This document shows positions 11,253 through 22,122 of a stretch of 64,000 nt of DNA, one piece after another (within the stretch, counting starts at the first letter, position 1; the number at the start of each line of letters is the position of its first letter). Both the position numbers and the translations under genes were made by a program. The stretch spans positions 6,200,001 through 6,264,000 of the forward strand of contig NW_025408667.1 in NCBI RefSeq assembly GCF_020360975.1, in the 5' to 3' direction. This stretch comes from Hirsutella rhossiliensis. Its lineage: Eukaryota > Ascomycota > Sordariomycetes > Hypocreales > Ophiocordycipitaceae. The notes under the pieces are model-generated. The model worked only from the letters and a program-made list of their open reading frames with translations, searched no databases and was not told the DNA's origin.

Positions 11253-11719
11253 TTAAACGGCTTGAAGCTTCTGGAAGTACTCGTTGAGCATCTCGACGTC
11301 TTCCGATGCTTGTCGATTGGCATCTAAGACCTTTGATGGGAATAAATTGTAGCTATGTCGCTTGATGAACAGCCCAACCCATTTCAAGCCGACTTGAGGT
11401 GGGCTTCTGTCATTCTTGGAAGCGCGCGCCTTCAAGATGCAATTGGCGGTGTCCTGACGAACTCCTTCCGCACAGCCAAGTTGATATTGTCTAAGCGGTC
11501 GATGTACCTACACAACGCCGTCTCTTCGGCCTTGGTAAGCTTTGTGTGGAATTCAGAATTCCCATTTCTAGGTCCCCGGCCTTCCAGGCGACGTCGCAGG
11601 CGCAGTCGCGGAACGTCGAAATCTCGGGCCACCTTGGCCATTTTGGAGTCAGGAAAGCGCTCTAGATACTCTACAGCGGCTTTCAAACGCATTTCGATGG
11701 GTGAGTTCGAGATATCCAT
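11253..11719 (-). pseudogene. pogo/Fot1-like transposase, N-terminal fragment
   Basis: Starting from ATG at about 11719, the minus strand encodes MDISNSPIEMRLKAAVEYL, then ARDFDVPRLRLRRRLEGR and LTKAEETALCRYIDRLDNI. This is the tandem helix-turn-helix (HTH_psq plus CENP-B type) found at the N terminus of pogo/Fot1 Tc1-mariner transposases. The frame slips at about 11440-11450: after RKEFV the original frame stops, while an adjacent frame continues as ANCILKARASKNDRS and on to EYFQKLQAV at 11253. The DDE catalytic half is missing. A LINE begins about 65 bases upstream of the start. The C-terminal pogo fragment at 38.8-39.8 kb is a separate copy. Confidence 0.7.
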
Positions 11720-11785
11720 CTTGTTTGTGGTCGATGCAGGGATGCAAAGTCGAAAATGAAGAATTCTGTTCAAATCTGTCCGATA

Positions 11786-14590
11786 TCTACGCGCGATATA
11801 CTCTGGCTCCGGGTCAACGGCATCCTCATCATCAACTTCTACCGACACGCGGGGACCTCTGAGCCGTTTGACTACCTCCTCTACCAGCAGGAGGTGCCCG
11901 AGAGATGCCTTGTCGCGGGCGACTTCAACGCCCACCACTGCTCGTGGCAGCCTGGAGTGCGGACCGCCAGATTGGGCGGCACATCGCAGGCTTGGGCTGC
12001 TAAATGCGCCGGGCAAGGTCACGCACGTACGGGGCAACACAATCGACCTGGCGTTCGCTAATATCCCGGCTGCCGACGCGTTTATAGAAGAACACTTATA
12101 TACAGTATAGAAGAACACTTATATACAGTATAGAAGAACACTTATATACAGTATAGAAGAACACTTATATACAGGCTCAGACCATTTTACGATCAGCATC
12201 ACGCTTCCTGATGGAACTATCCCTCCTGCGAGAACCGCCAGACCAAGGGTCAGCTCGGAGGAAGAGATGAAGCGATTCGAAGAGCTCGTGCGAGACGGGG
12301 CCGCAGAGCTGACCGACCGGCAGCTGAGCCCCAGCACCTAGAGAGACTGGCTGAGGCACTGTCTCGCCTGCTTCAAGAGGCGGCCAATGCCGCAGGCCGG
12401 CGGCCCAGAAAGAACACGAGAGGCACCGCCTGGTGGAACGACGAGTGTGCCGCCGCAGCAGCAGAACTGAGAGCGATGAGAAGGACATTTCCTACAGGGC
12501 ACGGCAGGGACGTCCAGGTAGACCGACGGGAGTTGCGCCAGGCGGTGCGGCGAGCTAAGAGGCGCTTCTGGCAGAGGGTATTAGAAGGCGCCGAAAGCAA
12601 CCAGGACGTCTATAAGATCATGCGATGGTCGAGGAGAGTCCATTCCGGGCCCCGCCTATCAAAGTAGGCGGGACAGTCTACAAGACCCAGGCGGAGAAGG
12701 CGAAGGTACTTCGGGCTGAGATTCTGGAGAGGCGCGCGGCCGCAGACGACATCCGAGACCCCTGGATTCCGGAGGTGCCGGCCCCGCACAGGACCGTCGA
12801 CTGCAGCGTCACGATCGCCGAAGCGGCGCACACGTGCACCTCTACCGGGAACAACTCTTCGGGAGTGGACGGCATCACAGTCCGGATGCTACGTCGGGCC
12901 TAGAACCACATCGGCGAGGCTGTGAGGGAGCTGTACGAGGGCTGCCTTCACCAGGGCTACCACCCGACCTGCTTCCGCGTAGCGGAGGTGGTGATGATCC
13001 ACAAACCGGGCAAGAGAGACTTGTCTACCCCGAGAGGCTGGAGGCCCATCTCGCTCCTGGCCTGCCTCGGAAAGGGACTCGAGCGTCTGATAGCGCGCCG
13101 CCTGGCCTGGGCCGCCATCACACAAAGAGTCATCCACAGCCAGCACGCGGGTGCGCTGCCCAAACGCTCGGCGCTCGACCTGACGCTGGCATTGATCCAC
13201 GACGCAGAGACGGCCCTTGCCCGAGGGGAAGTGGCCACGCTCATTACGATGGATATCCAGGGCGCCTTCGACACAGTGCTGCGGAACAGGCTCCTCCTGC
13301 GGCTGCGGGAACAAGGCTGGCCGACGAACGTGGTCCGATGGGTAGGGTGCTTCATCGAGCAACGGTCGGCCAGGATACGGCTCGAGGGTACCACGACGCC
13401 GACGAGCCCGCTGACTTGCGGGCTGCCGCAGGGCTCCCCGGCGTTTCCGATTCTCTTCCTCCTGTATACCGCGCCCATCTACTCCATAGGAGAACCGAAT
13501 TCGCGCTTCGGCTGCGCAGACGATGTAGCCACCCTGATCCGGGGCCGATCTCTACAGGAGACGGCCGCCCAGGCCATGCGTGCTGCGAGCGAGCTCATCC
13601 AGTGGGGCGCTGACAACGCCGTGACGTTTGATCCTGAGAAGACGGAAGTCATGCACTTCACAAGACTTAGATATGAGGGGGACCTGCCGTCGGTCTGGCA
13701 TGGATCCGTGGAGAAGAAGCCACAGCGGGACCTGCGCTGGCTCGGCGTCTGGATGACAGAAAGTTCTCGTTCCGAACGCATGTGGAGAAGTGGGCTGCAA
13801 AGGCGAAGAAGGTCGCCGAGTTCATCCAAACCTTTCGAACACGCAGCGCGGAATTCCTCCTCGGTCGACGCGACATGTGGTCACGGCATGCGTCCTCCCG
13901 ATCCTCCTTTATGGGGCCTCTGGCATCCAGGGACGCTCCGGCCTGTGTGGGGATCGTGCCGGCTGATCCCGCCGCGAATCACTTACTTGAAGAATAGAAT
14001 CCAGCAGACGCTGAACGTGGCGATGCGTGCTATCGCACCTGTATGGCGCACCGCGCCGATTGCGGCCCTCCGCCGGGAGACCTGTATACCGCCTGCCACG
14101 CTACTTCTCACGGACGCTCTGAGGCGCGCTGCGGTGCGCCTACGCTCCTTGGATGCACGGCACCCGCTGACGCCCCGCATGAGCATCCTCCCAACGCCTG
14201 GCCGGCAGTTGATGCAGGAGTACGACATACGGCCGCCCCGCGCGGCCCGAAAGCAGCAGGCCTCGCGACTGCTCCGCTTTCACCAAATGACGGCCCAAGC
14301 GCCGAGGCCTAGGCTTCAAGCCCCAGCCCCTCCGCAGCCGGATCCGACAGGGGGTTTAGACAAGACCCAGGCGGCGAGGAGTTTCCGTGGGTGGCTCCGG
14401 GCATGCCCCAAAGATACACTCATCGTCTACACTGACGGCTCGAAGAGCGAGGACGGCGCCTGCGGGTATGGGTACTCGCTGTGGCTAGGCCCAGACGAAG
14501 TGGTCTACGGCAGCGGCCGGATGCCACTGACCGAGGTATACGACGCAGAGGTCGAGGGCGCTCTCGAGGGACTCCAAAGACTTGCCAGCT
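11786..14590 (+). mobile_element. LINE copy 1, truncated at both ends
   Basis: Non-LTR retrotransposon related to the minus-strand LINE at 42.6-48.1 kb. Shared sequence starts at about 11786 (inside the endonuclease region) and stops at about 14590 (inside RNase H), so ORF1, the start of the endonuclease, the end of RNase H and the 3' UTR are absent. The left side adjoins the pogo fragment and the right side adjoins unrelated sequence. Confidence 0.8.
11786..14590 (+). pseudogene. LINE ORF2: endonuclease, reverse transcriptase, RNase H
   Basis: In order: an APE-type endonuclease segment (LVAGDFNAHHCSWQPG, about 11912-11957); a linker; reverse transcriptase (PRGWRPISLLACLGKGLERL, MDIQGAFDTVL, LTCGLPQGSPAFPILF); and a truncated RNase H (LIVYTDGSKSEDGACGYGY, then AEVEGALEGL). 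The catalytic box reads FGCADDVA, whereas the other copy has FGYADDVA, so the first residue of the box is changed. The frame is broken by the 23-bp repeat expansion at 12083-12174, by shifts near 12335 and 12610, and by TAG at 12901-12903 where the other copy has Trp. It cannot be active. Confidence 0.85.
12083..12174 (+). repeat. 23-bp tandem repeat, four perfect copies, in LINE ORF2
   Basis: Four identical 23-bp units (12083-12105, 12106-12128, 12129-12151, 12152-12174), each beginning tatagaagaacac. A single unit encodes the IEEHLYT peptide that the other LINE copy carries once. Three extra units add 69 bp, which keeps the frame but brings in a TAG within the first junction. Confidence 0.95.
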
Positions 14591-14844
14591 CATGTCTACC
14601 TACGCCTGCTTCTGATCTACCACCTGGCTCTTCCAAAAATCTTTGCCAACTGATTCCTGCATACCACCGCTTCTGATCTATCACCTAAAAAGGAGCATTC
14701 ACTGACTCTCAAGTCTCCCCGACCCTAGCCGCGAACCCTCTTTCGACCAGCAAGAAAACCTGCCTTATAGGATGCCTACCTCTCCTCTGCGTAACCCCCC
14801 TTCCTTTACACTTCCACGGTGACTGCATCTGCCATGTTCTCACG
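14591..14844. other. Short gap after the LINE
   Basis: Unrelated to the LINE. A partly repeated phrase, cttctgatctaccacc and cttctgatctatcacc, occurs near 14610 and 14672. No gene is seen. Confidence 0.4.
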
Positions 14845-15315
14845 ATGTCGACTTCCCAGCTAAACATTGATACCTCGTCCTCCCCACTACAACCTCTTGA
14901 CAGCCAGAAAAATGCTGGCTCCAACATGTCCATGATGGCCTTTGTCCAGCCCGGCTGCCCGTCTAGGTTCGCCTACCAGAATGAGCATCGTGTCAAAGGG
15001 CTCAACGCAGAAACCCTAGTGAGGGTCTTCCTTCCAACACCCTCGTGGCTGTCGACTCCAGAGTATGCAGCAATCCGGTCAAATACTGACAAGCCATCGA
15101 CCTGCATCTTCTTCAGCCTTAATATTTCCATATACAACCAACAGATAATCCCCTCTGAGTGGACCGAGCAATGGCTTTTTATGGTCGGCCGTATTCATCC
15201 CTTTGCCCTGACGTGGGAAATCGAGCGACGTGATGGCTTGGAGTCGGAAGATGACAACATCACAGAATACACCATCCCCGCGCTTGTCGTCCGCGGTCAC
15301 AGCTACCAGCCGTAG
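14845..15315 (+). CDS. Hypothetical protein, 156 aa
   Basis: ORF starting MSTSQLNIDTSSSPLQPL with a Ser/Asn-rich first 30 residues. A more ordered stretch follows (VFLPTPSWLSTPEYAAI, CIFFSLNISIYNQQIIPSEW, RIHPFALTWEIERRDG), then TAG at 15313-15315. The same frame stays open for another 107 codons after that TAG, to 15639 (PTMQPIVSFTGPVIGSGRDL). The gene may therefore be interrupted by one stop, or the downstream frame may be open by chance. No family is recognised and no signal peptide or membrane segment is evident. The next gene lies on the opposite strand and converges on it. Confidence 0.4.
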   Translation: MSTSQLNIDTSSSPLQPLDSQKNAGSNMSMMAFVQPGCPSRFAYQNEHRVKGLNAETLVRVFLPTPSWLSTPEYAAIRSNTDKPSTCIFFSLNISIYNQQIIPSEWTEQWLFMVGRIHPFALTWEIERRDGLESEDDNITEYTIPALVVRGHSYQP

Positions 15316-15657
15316 GTGTATGCCCCAGACCCGTCCGTCAGCACTACCATCTCTGACGATTGCCGCAGAGTCGTCCCTCGCACCCTCGGCTCGGCGGATG
15401 CCTTCCCAACGATGCAACCCATTGTCTCCTTCACGGGACCAGTCATCGGTTCCGGCCGCGACCTTCTACATGGAAACTCGGCTGCGGCCCTTGGCGACAC
15501 TCAGCTGAGGTGTTGCGGCTTTGTCCACCTCTCGACCTTCGTTTGTCCTGGGATTCCCGGCAAAACACCCTTTAAGGGCTTTCATCCCTTCCAAGTTTTC
15601 GTCGTCATCCCCATTCACGCTACCTATTGTCTCATTTGAACTAGTGCTTCTCCGTGT

Positions 15658-16913
15658 TTAAAAGTCTGACATTCCATTGTCCTCCGTTTTGTCGGTGTCG
15701 TGTTCGTCTTCATCCATGTCATCTGTATCGTCCACGCCGGTTGTGGTGTCTTTTTCAGTGTCAATGGCCGTGGAAAAGGAAGCTTCAGAAGGCGCAACAA
15801 TTTCCTCTACACTTCTGCCAGCCAGCATCTGGTACTCTACATCCTCTCGTTCCATCTCAGTAACGGCTGTTTCTTCCAAGTGTCGGAGTTCTTCGCGCTT
15901 GGCCGCTATTCCCCGCAAAGTCTCATCTAGCCTGGACCGGAGGAAGTGTTTATTCCGCTCAAGTTCCTCCATGATTGTCTGCGTTTTACGCCGGAGCTTG
16001 GCAATTTGCTCGATATCGTCGGCGTCCACCAACAGCATGGCGAAAGCCTCAGCATCGAGGAGGAACTGCTCGATGCTTTTCGCGCTGACACGGATCCGAT
16101 GAACTGCAGAATGCCGAATGTTGGCGATAGAGCGGAAAAGCTGATCGAGCGGCTTCTGACCTGGCTGGGCAGCCGGAAAAAGGCTTTGTGTCTTTGTAAA
16201 TTCCTCGGTCCAACGATTGAGCTCCACCGACTCGGCGCAATCCCAACCACGCTGTTGCAAGACTTGATGCATCTTTTGATTCCCGAACTTATAGCAAGAG
16301 GACTCCAAAAGATTTTGAAGATGCACCAAAATCCTATGTTGAGCTTCGAAAGGGAGATAAACTGGAAAGAGCGGCGGTATTGTAGAAGGGCCCTGTGGAG
16401 GCAACGCAGCATTGATGGGCTCTTTTGAAGCAGACGAAATTGGTAGTGGATGGCTGCATTGCTCCTTTTCGGCTAATATATCAAGTCAACATCGGCTGCT
16501 TTTCGAAGCGCGCATCACCTACTCTTGGTCGCATCAGTGTCGGGTTCGAGAGCATCCCGGCGGCCCTGAACAGCATTCTCAATGTCACCCGCTTCAAGTC
16601 GAGCAGCTTCAGCTTCGGAAGCTTCCCTCTCCGCACTTTGATTAGGCGATATGTCGAATAGCTCGGGGAAACGGATCTTGGCTTTGAGGGTAGACGCAAA
16701 TATCTCATCACACAGGAGTGCCCGTGCTGTGTTACAAATAACCTCAAAGTTGTGTTCCCGAACTAGATCCGCGACATCTTTCTGTGCCCGGTGCTTCGTT
16801 ATGAGTTTACGTACGGTCTTGTCTTTGCGGACTTCAGCGTTTTGGCCCTTGAATACCGGTTTTAGAGCTAAGTATACAACTCTTTCGTCAGGTTGTGGAT
16901 TCTTATTTGCCAT
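15658..16913 (-). CDS. Uncharacterised fungal coiled-coil protein, 401 aa, one intron
   Basis: Two exons restore one frame. Exon 1 is 16913-16523 (MANKNPQPDERVVYLALKP). The intron is 16522-16473 (50 bases, GTAGGT...TTGACTTGATATATTAG). Exon 2 is 16472-15658. The splice turns K130 plus one base into a clean Thr codon and gives 401 residues. Exon 2 holds FPVYLPFEAQHRILVHLQNL, HQVLQQRGWDCAESVELNRW, SAVHRIRVSAKSIEQFLLDA, a predicted coiled coil (about residues 280-350) and an acidic Asp/Thr-rich tail. The family is widespread in ascomycetes. From memory, some database entries call it ubiquinol-cytochrome c reductase cytochrome c1, but no CxxCH haem motif is present, so that name is unsupported. 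The role is unknown. This is an intact gene among decayed transposons. Confidence 0.75.
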
Positions 16914-17478
16914 GACTCTCGCGTTAACGAAGAGTATATGGATGCGGACGCAAAGATTGAGGTTGAGCTTGAAGTGCGGATTGAAATGCTGGCAATGAAA
17001 CGATTCCAGATCCGTTGAAGAGGTCCGCTACTTATAGCAGTCTGGCACTAGAGCATCTCACCGCTCTCTTCCCCACTGAAGCCCTTGGATCCCCTAAAAG
17101 CCAGATGCTTATAAGCAGGACTTATCGTGGGGTCGATTTGCGGAGTAATTTCGGGAAATCGTATGCGATTACATATCTACCATCTGATAAGTGCCCGGCG
17201 CCGCGCACGCGAATATCTCCACGGCCAGCAGCCCAATCGAGGCCATTCCGGGGCCTGGGGGACTAATCCACTCCGGCGGCGCGTTTGGTCGAGGAGCACT
17301 CCGTATAGGCTACTGTCCGTCGAGATATTTGCGTTGCAGCGCCGCGAATGGGTAATGGGGGGGCTAGGCTCGGCTACAGGAACTGCGAGATAGTAATGCA
17401 CTGATCCTACGGCCCTTTGATCCTCAAAAATATGTCTAGTTACATGGATATAAATATGTATAAAGACTCTACGAGGCG
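16914..17478. other. Intergenic stretch between host gene and Crypton
   Basis: Contains the putative promoter of the minus-strand 401-aa gene (just above 16913) and the 3' flank of the Crypton. The part at 17400-17470 is A/T-rich. No gene is seen. Confidence 0.4.
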
Positions 17479-20000
17479 GCTGGCTTACGTCGACGAGGGG
17501 CGGTCCGCTTTCCCAGCCGGGTCCTCCGCCCCCGACGGCCCTGACCTCGAGTTGGACCTGGTCCCGGCCTGGACCTGGGTCATCGGGCACGGGGTCCCTA
17601 CCTGTACCCGTATCTGGCCCTGGCCCTGGCCCCGATCCTGGCCCCGCCGTCGGCGCTGTTTGAGCTCGTCGACGAGTCGGTTCAAGCTTCGGCCGGCGCG
17701 TAACAGCTCTAGCTCTGCAACGGCCGCCTCCTTGCATTTGCCGGACGCCATACGGGCCAACAGCTCGTCCCAGATCACCTTCCGGCGACAGAACTGCACT
17801 CTGACCCCGTTCCCCGGGCGCCAGCGGCTTCCACGTCTCTTCCAGCTCCCGTACGGCCTTCTGACCTGCAAACCCTTCCTCCCACTCCTTCCAGACGTCC
17901 CCACCGTAAAGACCCTTGCCAGGGCTGTGACGATAGGCATGCCTGGTACCAGAGGCTCTGGGGCGGGGCCGGGGCCAGGGCAGGCTGTATTGAGATTCAA
18001 GGTAGGTACTGTTGACGGGGCCGGGGCCGGGGCTGGGGCCAGCGCCTCTGCTGACCCGGCTCCGAAGTAGCCGGTAAAGGTGATAGGGACCTTGCCTTGG
18101 AGGAGGGCATCGAGGCCGCCCTGAATCCCGTCCAGCCGGGCCTCAAGCCGGATGGCGAGCCGCTGACTATTCTGTAACAGGGCCTCCCGCGTGCTCTCTA
18201 TGACGCCGCTTAGTTCCGGCAGCGCGCGTCGTACGAGCAGGCTTACCGGCTCCATAGCCCCTACCGCGGTGGACCGCACGGCGACGGCGAACTCGTCCCA
18301 CTCGGGCCCGCCAAAGGGGCGTAGGCGAAGAACGCTAGCGACGGGTAGCGGAGCTGTGGGACGGCCAGGTCCTGCAGAAGTACTATACGCAGGCGCCGCA
18401 TAAGCAAGGAAGCCGTCAGCGGCTGGGTCGTCGTCGTCGAGACCGCCTTCTGCCCAGCATTGCCGGCGCGCGCGCGCCTCAAAGCGGGTTCCCACTCCTC
18501 GATCCACGGCCACAGCTGCTTTTGTAAGACGTACGGGGTTCGTGAGCCGCACGCGCGAGTAGTCCCCGGGAGGCCGAGAAGCCGGCGACGATACGCATGA
18601 ACTGCCGCGGTAGGTGCGTAAGATATGCCTGGCAGAGCACGCTCTGGTTCCAGCGGCCGGCCTGCGAGATCTGGGCGAGCGACGTGCCATGGGTCTCCGC
18701 GTCCTGGGCGCCCACCCTGCGCGGGAGGTGCGTCTTCTTCGACGCGATAAGGCCGGCAGCGCCGAAGATACGCCAGGTCTCTTGTAGCTGTGTCGGGTAC
18801 GAGCTCCTGCTCGCGGTCCCGCCCGACGAGGACCTTGATCCGATACCAGTCCTGACGGCGCCGGAAGGACGGGGTTCGCCGGCGACGTGCCAGCGCCAAA
18901 GAAGAGCTGTGCTAGGGCCTTGCGTACAGAATAAGGGGTCCTTGTGCCGGAGCGCGCCCATAAACTCCTTCCTCGCCGTCTTATTTAGCTTGCCGTCCCG
19001 TAAAAGGCTTACCAGGCAACCACAGGGGTCGGGCCTCCGAAGGCGGATAGTCGAGTAGGGATAGGTCTGCAAGCTCCATCTTGCGCCGGTTCTCCCCCCG
19101 TAAGAGGTAGTAGTGGCCGAAGAGGAGGTCGACTCGCGTACGGAGGTTTTGCGGCGTATACGCGGCGCCAGTGAGAAGGAGATCCTGGATCCGAAGCCAT
19201 TCATCGGGAGGTAGCCGGCCTGGATCCCGTCGCTTCCGCGGTCTTTAAAGGAGGCGCGGTCGTGCTTCCCCGCTGGCGGCCCCGTTGCTCAAGGAATCCT
19301 CGTACGGCGGCGCCCGGGGATTCTCCGTATTCGCGTTGCCGTGAGCCACCTGGAGCCTCCATAGCTCGATAACGGCCGCGATATAGGCGTCGATAGTGCC
19401 CCTCGTAAGCAAAGACCCTTCGGTAAGGTCTACTGCAGCCGTCGCGAGGCCTGTGGGTGGCACGTAGCCCTCGCGGTCGTCAGCGAGCAGCTCGGCGGCC
19501 TCGGCCAGGGGACCTCAAAGCTTCGGCCAGGCTTTCGGCCTCTGCCATGGCCGCGGCCTCGAGCTGCTCCTGTTCGCGCTGTTGCCGTACCTGTACGGCC
19601 TCGCCGTTGCCGTTGCCCTAATCTTACCCCGCGCGCGGCTTCTTCTGCGGCGGCACAACGCGTCGTAACAGGATATCCTCTTTGAGCCACGCCGCCAGCT
19701 TGTCCGGCGTTACGAGCTCGCCGTCGGGCCAGCTATAGAGCGAGCCGTCTGCTGCAGCCCGGGCGTATGGCACCAGGCCTATACGCATTTGTCTGTTAGC
19801 CGCCTAGGGGGCCGTACGTGACAGGGATCGAAGTGGAGGACCGGCCGGGGGACGCGCCTTCCACTCCCGCTGCTTCGCCGCGTAACTCCGCGTCGTGTTC
19901 GCCGGCTGTTCGTCCTTCTTCGCCTGGATGCCCGCCCTCCGGGCGGCACGGGCGCGCTCGTCAGCTGCCGTGTACGAGTCGTCCGCGGCCATCTCGGTCG
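17479..20000 (-). mobile_element. Decayed Crypton-like tyrosine recombinase element
   Basis: The minus strand carries one long gene broken into many frames. The order and motifs match fungal Cryptons, DNA transposons that move by a tyrosine recombinase and lack inverted ends. No terminal inverted repeats were seen. Limits are set by the coding sequence only (start at 19992, end at about 17485), so the true ends are unknown. Confidence 0.65.
17485..19992 (-). pseudogene. Crypton tyrosine recombinase with GCR1_C-like DNA-binding tail
   Basis: The N-terminal part starts at 19992 (MAADDSYTAADERARAARRA). Next come LYSWPDGELVTPDKLAAWLK at about 19740-19681 and a core-binding-like helix TIDAYIAAVIELWRLQVAHG at about 19405-19346. 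The catalytic part includes CLVSLLRDGKLNKTARKEFM, GALRHKDPLFCTQG, a WRWHVAGEP block, HGTSLAQISQAGRWNQSV and CQAYLTHLPRQFMR, the last two resembling the H...R...Y end of tyrosine recombinases. The C terminus has GSRWRPGNGVRVQFCRRK and VIWDEL, matching the GCR1_C domain typical of these elements. At least five frame changes occur (near 19830, 19620, 19240, 19000 and 18500). Several segments run in overlapping frames, so the exact slip points are uncertain. It is not active. Confidence 0.65.
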
Positions 20001-20495
20001 ATCGGGCAACCTTCCGGGCGAATGTCTGGGCTCGGTTGGCCGGAAACCCGATAAGTCGGGTGGGAACTTATCAAATGCACTTATCAGGCGTCCTGCACAC
20101 GATTTCACGGGCGGCGTTTTGCGGGCAATAAGTGGTCACGTGGTCTAAGTGAATTACGACGCAATTGCGGGCACCACCGATAAGCGAGTGGCGCGAACAA
20201 GCGAGTGGCGCGCCACATGGTAACTAGGCGACTCTCATCCCCAACAGGAGACCGGCCCCTTTCAGGAGCCGCCAATGCCTTGAGGAACGGGACTGGAGTA
20301 TTCAGTATGGGTTTCGCATTTTCGCACATTTTCGCTCTGATAGGTCTGTTGAGAAGATGAGGCTTGCTCCCGATAGTGTGGCTGTTTGGACGCCATTTTA
20401 CCCCGCCACAACACGGTGGGCGGGGTAAGGACGCAAAGGAAACCTTTAAAGGGGCCATCATCTCGAAGGGCGAAGGAAGCGAAATCCGAGGAACA

Positions 20496-21697
20496 ATGCC
20501 GCGGAAGAGCAAGAACAGCACCAAGCGCAACTCGAACCAATTCGAGTTGCTCGATGACGAGGAAGACGGTACGAACGACAATGTGGCCTGTAGCATCGTG
20601 GCCAATTCGACAAGCGCGGCCGACGCGACAAGGACCAGCGCCCGCGGTCGCCCTCTGAAACCGACGCTGCAATTCGACCCTGAACCGCGCCCATCACGAA
20701 AGAAATCCGCCGTCCCGAAAGCGAAACCGACGAATGCCGACCCCAATGCCAACGAGGATTCATTGGCGCGAATCGAAGCTCTCCTGAAACGCGTCGAGGA
20801 GCGGGCCGAAAGGGCGGAGAAACGCGTCGAGTCTCTGGAAGAGTTCATTCGAAACGAGCTCTTCCCACGCGTCGCTAGCCCTCCGAGTCCGCCACTCCAA
20901 GTGCGCCTCATCAGCAACAGCAACAGCACCTGCCACTTTCGCCACCACCCTCTCCAGTCCCAGGGCCACTGCCTGGCATTGGCTTAGACGTGAGTCGGGT
21001 CCTAGACAGCGACATAAAGGAAGGCAACGCCGGCACTATTCGTCGGCGCGCGAACGCTGCCCTCGAGAAGTTGGGTGTGACCTGTCTGGGCGTCAATTCT
21101 AAGGAAAAGGGCGTTTTCGGCTTCTCTTTCGAGAGACGGACGTCGATAAAGTACGGCAGAACGACACCTGGATAAAGACACACTTCGACAGGAACGCTAT
21201 ATGGGGAACAGTGGTACCCTCTACGGGTTGATAGAGCCCATCGTGGGGTTGCGACGGATGATATCGGATGCGCCGTGTTTGAGCGGATGAACGGGGTGAA
21301 AGTGCACAAGATGCGATGGCTCGGGACAGCGTCTGTCGACAAGGAATACCGCTCTCTGGTGGTACACCTGGATAAGAAAGAGGAGGTGGACAGGTTGCTT
21401 GCACAACGAACGGTTGAGATGGCGAATGGCGAGTGTGCATACACGCGACCATTTGTTCAGGGACTTCAACCAGCGAGATGCTACCGTTGCCACCTCTACG
21501 GACACTTGCATTATCGCTGCAAGGCGCCAGCTCCGATCTGTGGACAGTGCGCCCAACCGGGCCATTCTGCGTCGACTTGCACCTCGGACGTTTTTAAGTG
21601 TGCAGCGTGCGGTGGAAAAGGAGCACACAAGGCTACAGATCCTGGGTGCCCGGTATATAGCCGGGAACTCGCCAAGTTACGACCGTCGCCCTACTAA
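20496..21697 (+). pseudogene. LINE ORF1, gag-like with three zinc knuckles
   Basis: Start chosen at ATG 20496 (MPRKSKNSTKRNSNQFELLD). The N-terminal half is basic, then forms a coiled coil (EALLKRVEERAERAEKRVES). The frame shifts at about 20910 and 21120-21280. The C-terminal part at 21275-21697 has three CCHC-type knuckles: CYRCHLYGHLHYRC, CGQCAQPGHSASTC and CAACGGKGAHKATDPGC. It ends at TAA 21695-21697. These features match the nucleic-acid-binding ORF1 protein of Tad/I-like LINEs. Several frame breaks make it non-functional. Confidence 0.75.
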
Positions 21698-22037
21698 CAT
21701 ACATCCCCTGTCTTAACCTTTTCTTTTCAGCACAAACCCTCTACCTATACCTGTGGTTGCCCCACAGCTGGTAGGTTAGCTACACCGGACGGCTAAAGGC
21801 AGGTGGACTCTTCGTCAAATGCGGCGGAGGAGAGTGGTCTGTACCTCATCAGACAGGCTCCAGAATTGGAAAGGGACAGGTCAAGTGAGCAAGAGACGGA
21901 TTGAAGGATGTAAGAGAAATTCAGGGATTAGATCGGGACGAATTCCTTGGGCTCGGAACCGAGTATTGGACAGCTCTAGATTAGTCTTAGCGAGTCTGAC
22001 GCAGTGCCTCTGACTATCGTCAATGGCGGAATATATT

Positions 22038-22054
22038 AAAAAAAAAAAAAAAAA
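22038..22054 (+). repeat. Poly(A) run of 17, probable LINE 3' end
   Basis: An uninterrupted A17 follows tatatt. It lies 340 bases after the ORF1 stop and on the same strand as the LINE remnant. Confidence 0.8.
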
Positions 22055-22122
22055 GGGCGAAGGAGTCCGAACCGTTCGCGAATCATGCAGTGAAGTGTAA
22101 CAATTTGTCAAGAATCGACGCA

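Larger units (their letters stand above)
20231..22054 (+). mobile_element. LINE remnant: 5' region, ORF1 and poly(A) 3' end
   Basis: ORF1 (20496-21697) is followed directly by about 340 bases of non-coding sequence and A17 at 22038-22054. That is the arrangement expected if ORF2 was lost by internal deletion. About 50 bases at 20241-20292 recur nearly unchanged at 31911-31962, so the 5' leader is itself repetitive. The family differs from the LINEs at 11.8 and 42.6 kb because ORF1 sequences do not match. Confidence 0.6.

Noticed and set aside
12083..12174. Regular 23-bp repeats resembling a CRISPR array
   Set aside because: There are no spacers; the units are directly adjacent, and the genome is eukaryotic.
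15658..16404. Cytochrome c1 of the respiratory bc1 complex
   Set aside because: No CxxCH haem-binding motif and no membrane anchor; only a database-style label is remembered.
17485..19992. Starship captain (DUF3435 tyrosine recombinase) carrying the window as cargo
   Set aside because: The C-terminal motif matches GCR1_C-type Cryptons rather than a captain, the gene is broken, and no Starship-like boundaries were found.
20364..20495. Upstream extension of LINE ORF1 from ATG 20364
   Set aside because: The extension is not basic or coiled like ORF1. ATG 20496 starts a typical basic N terminus.
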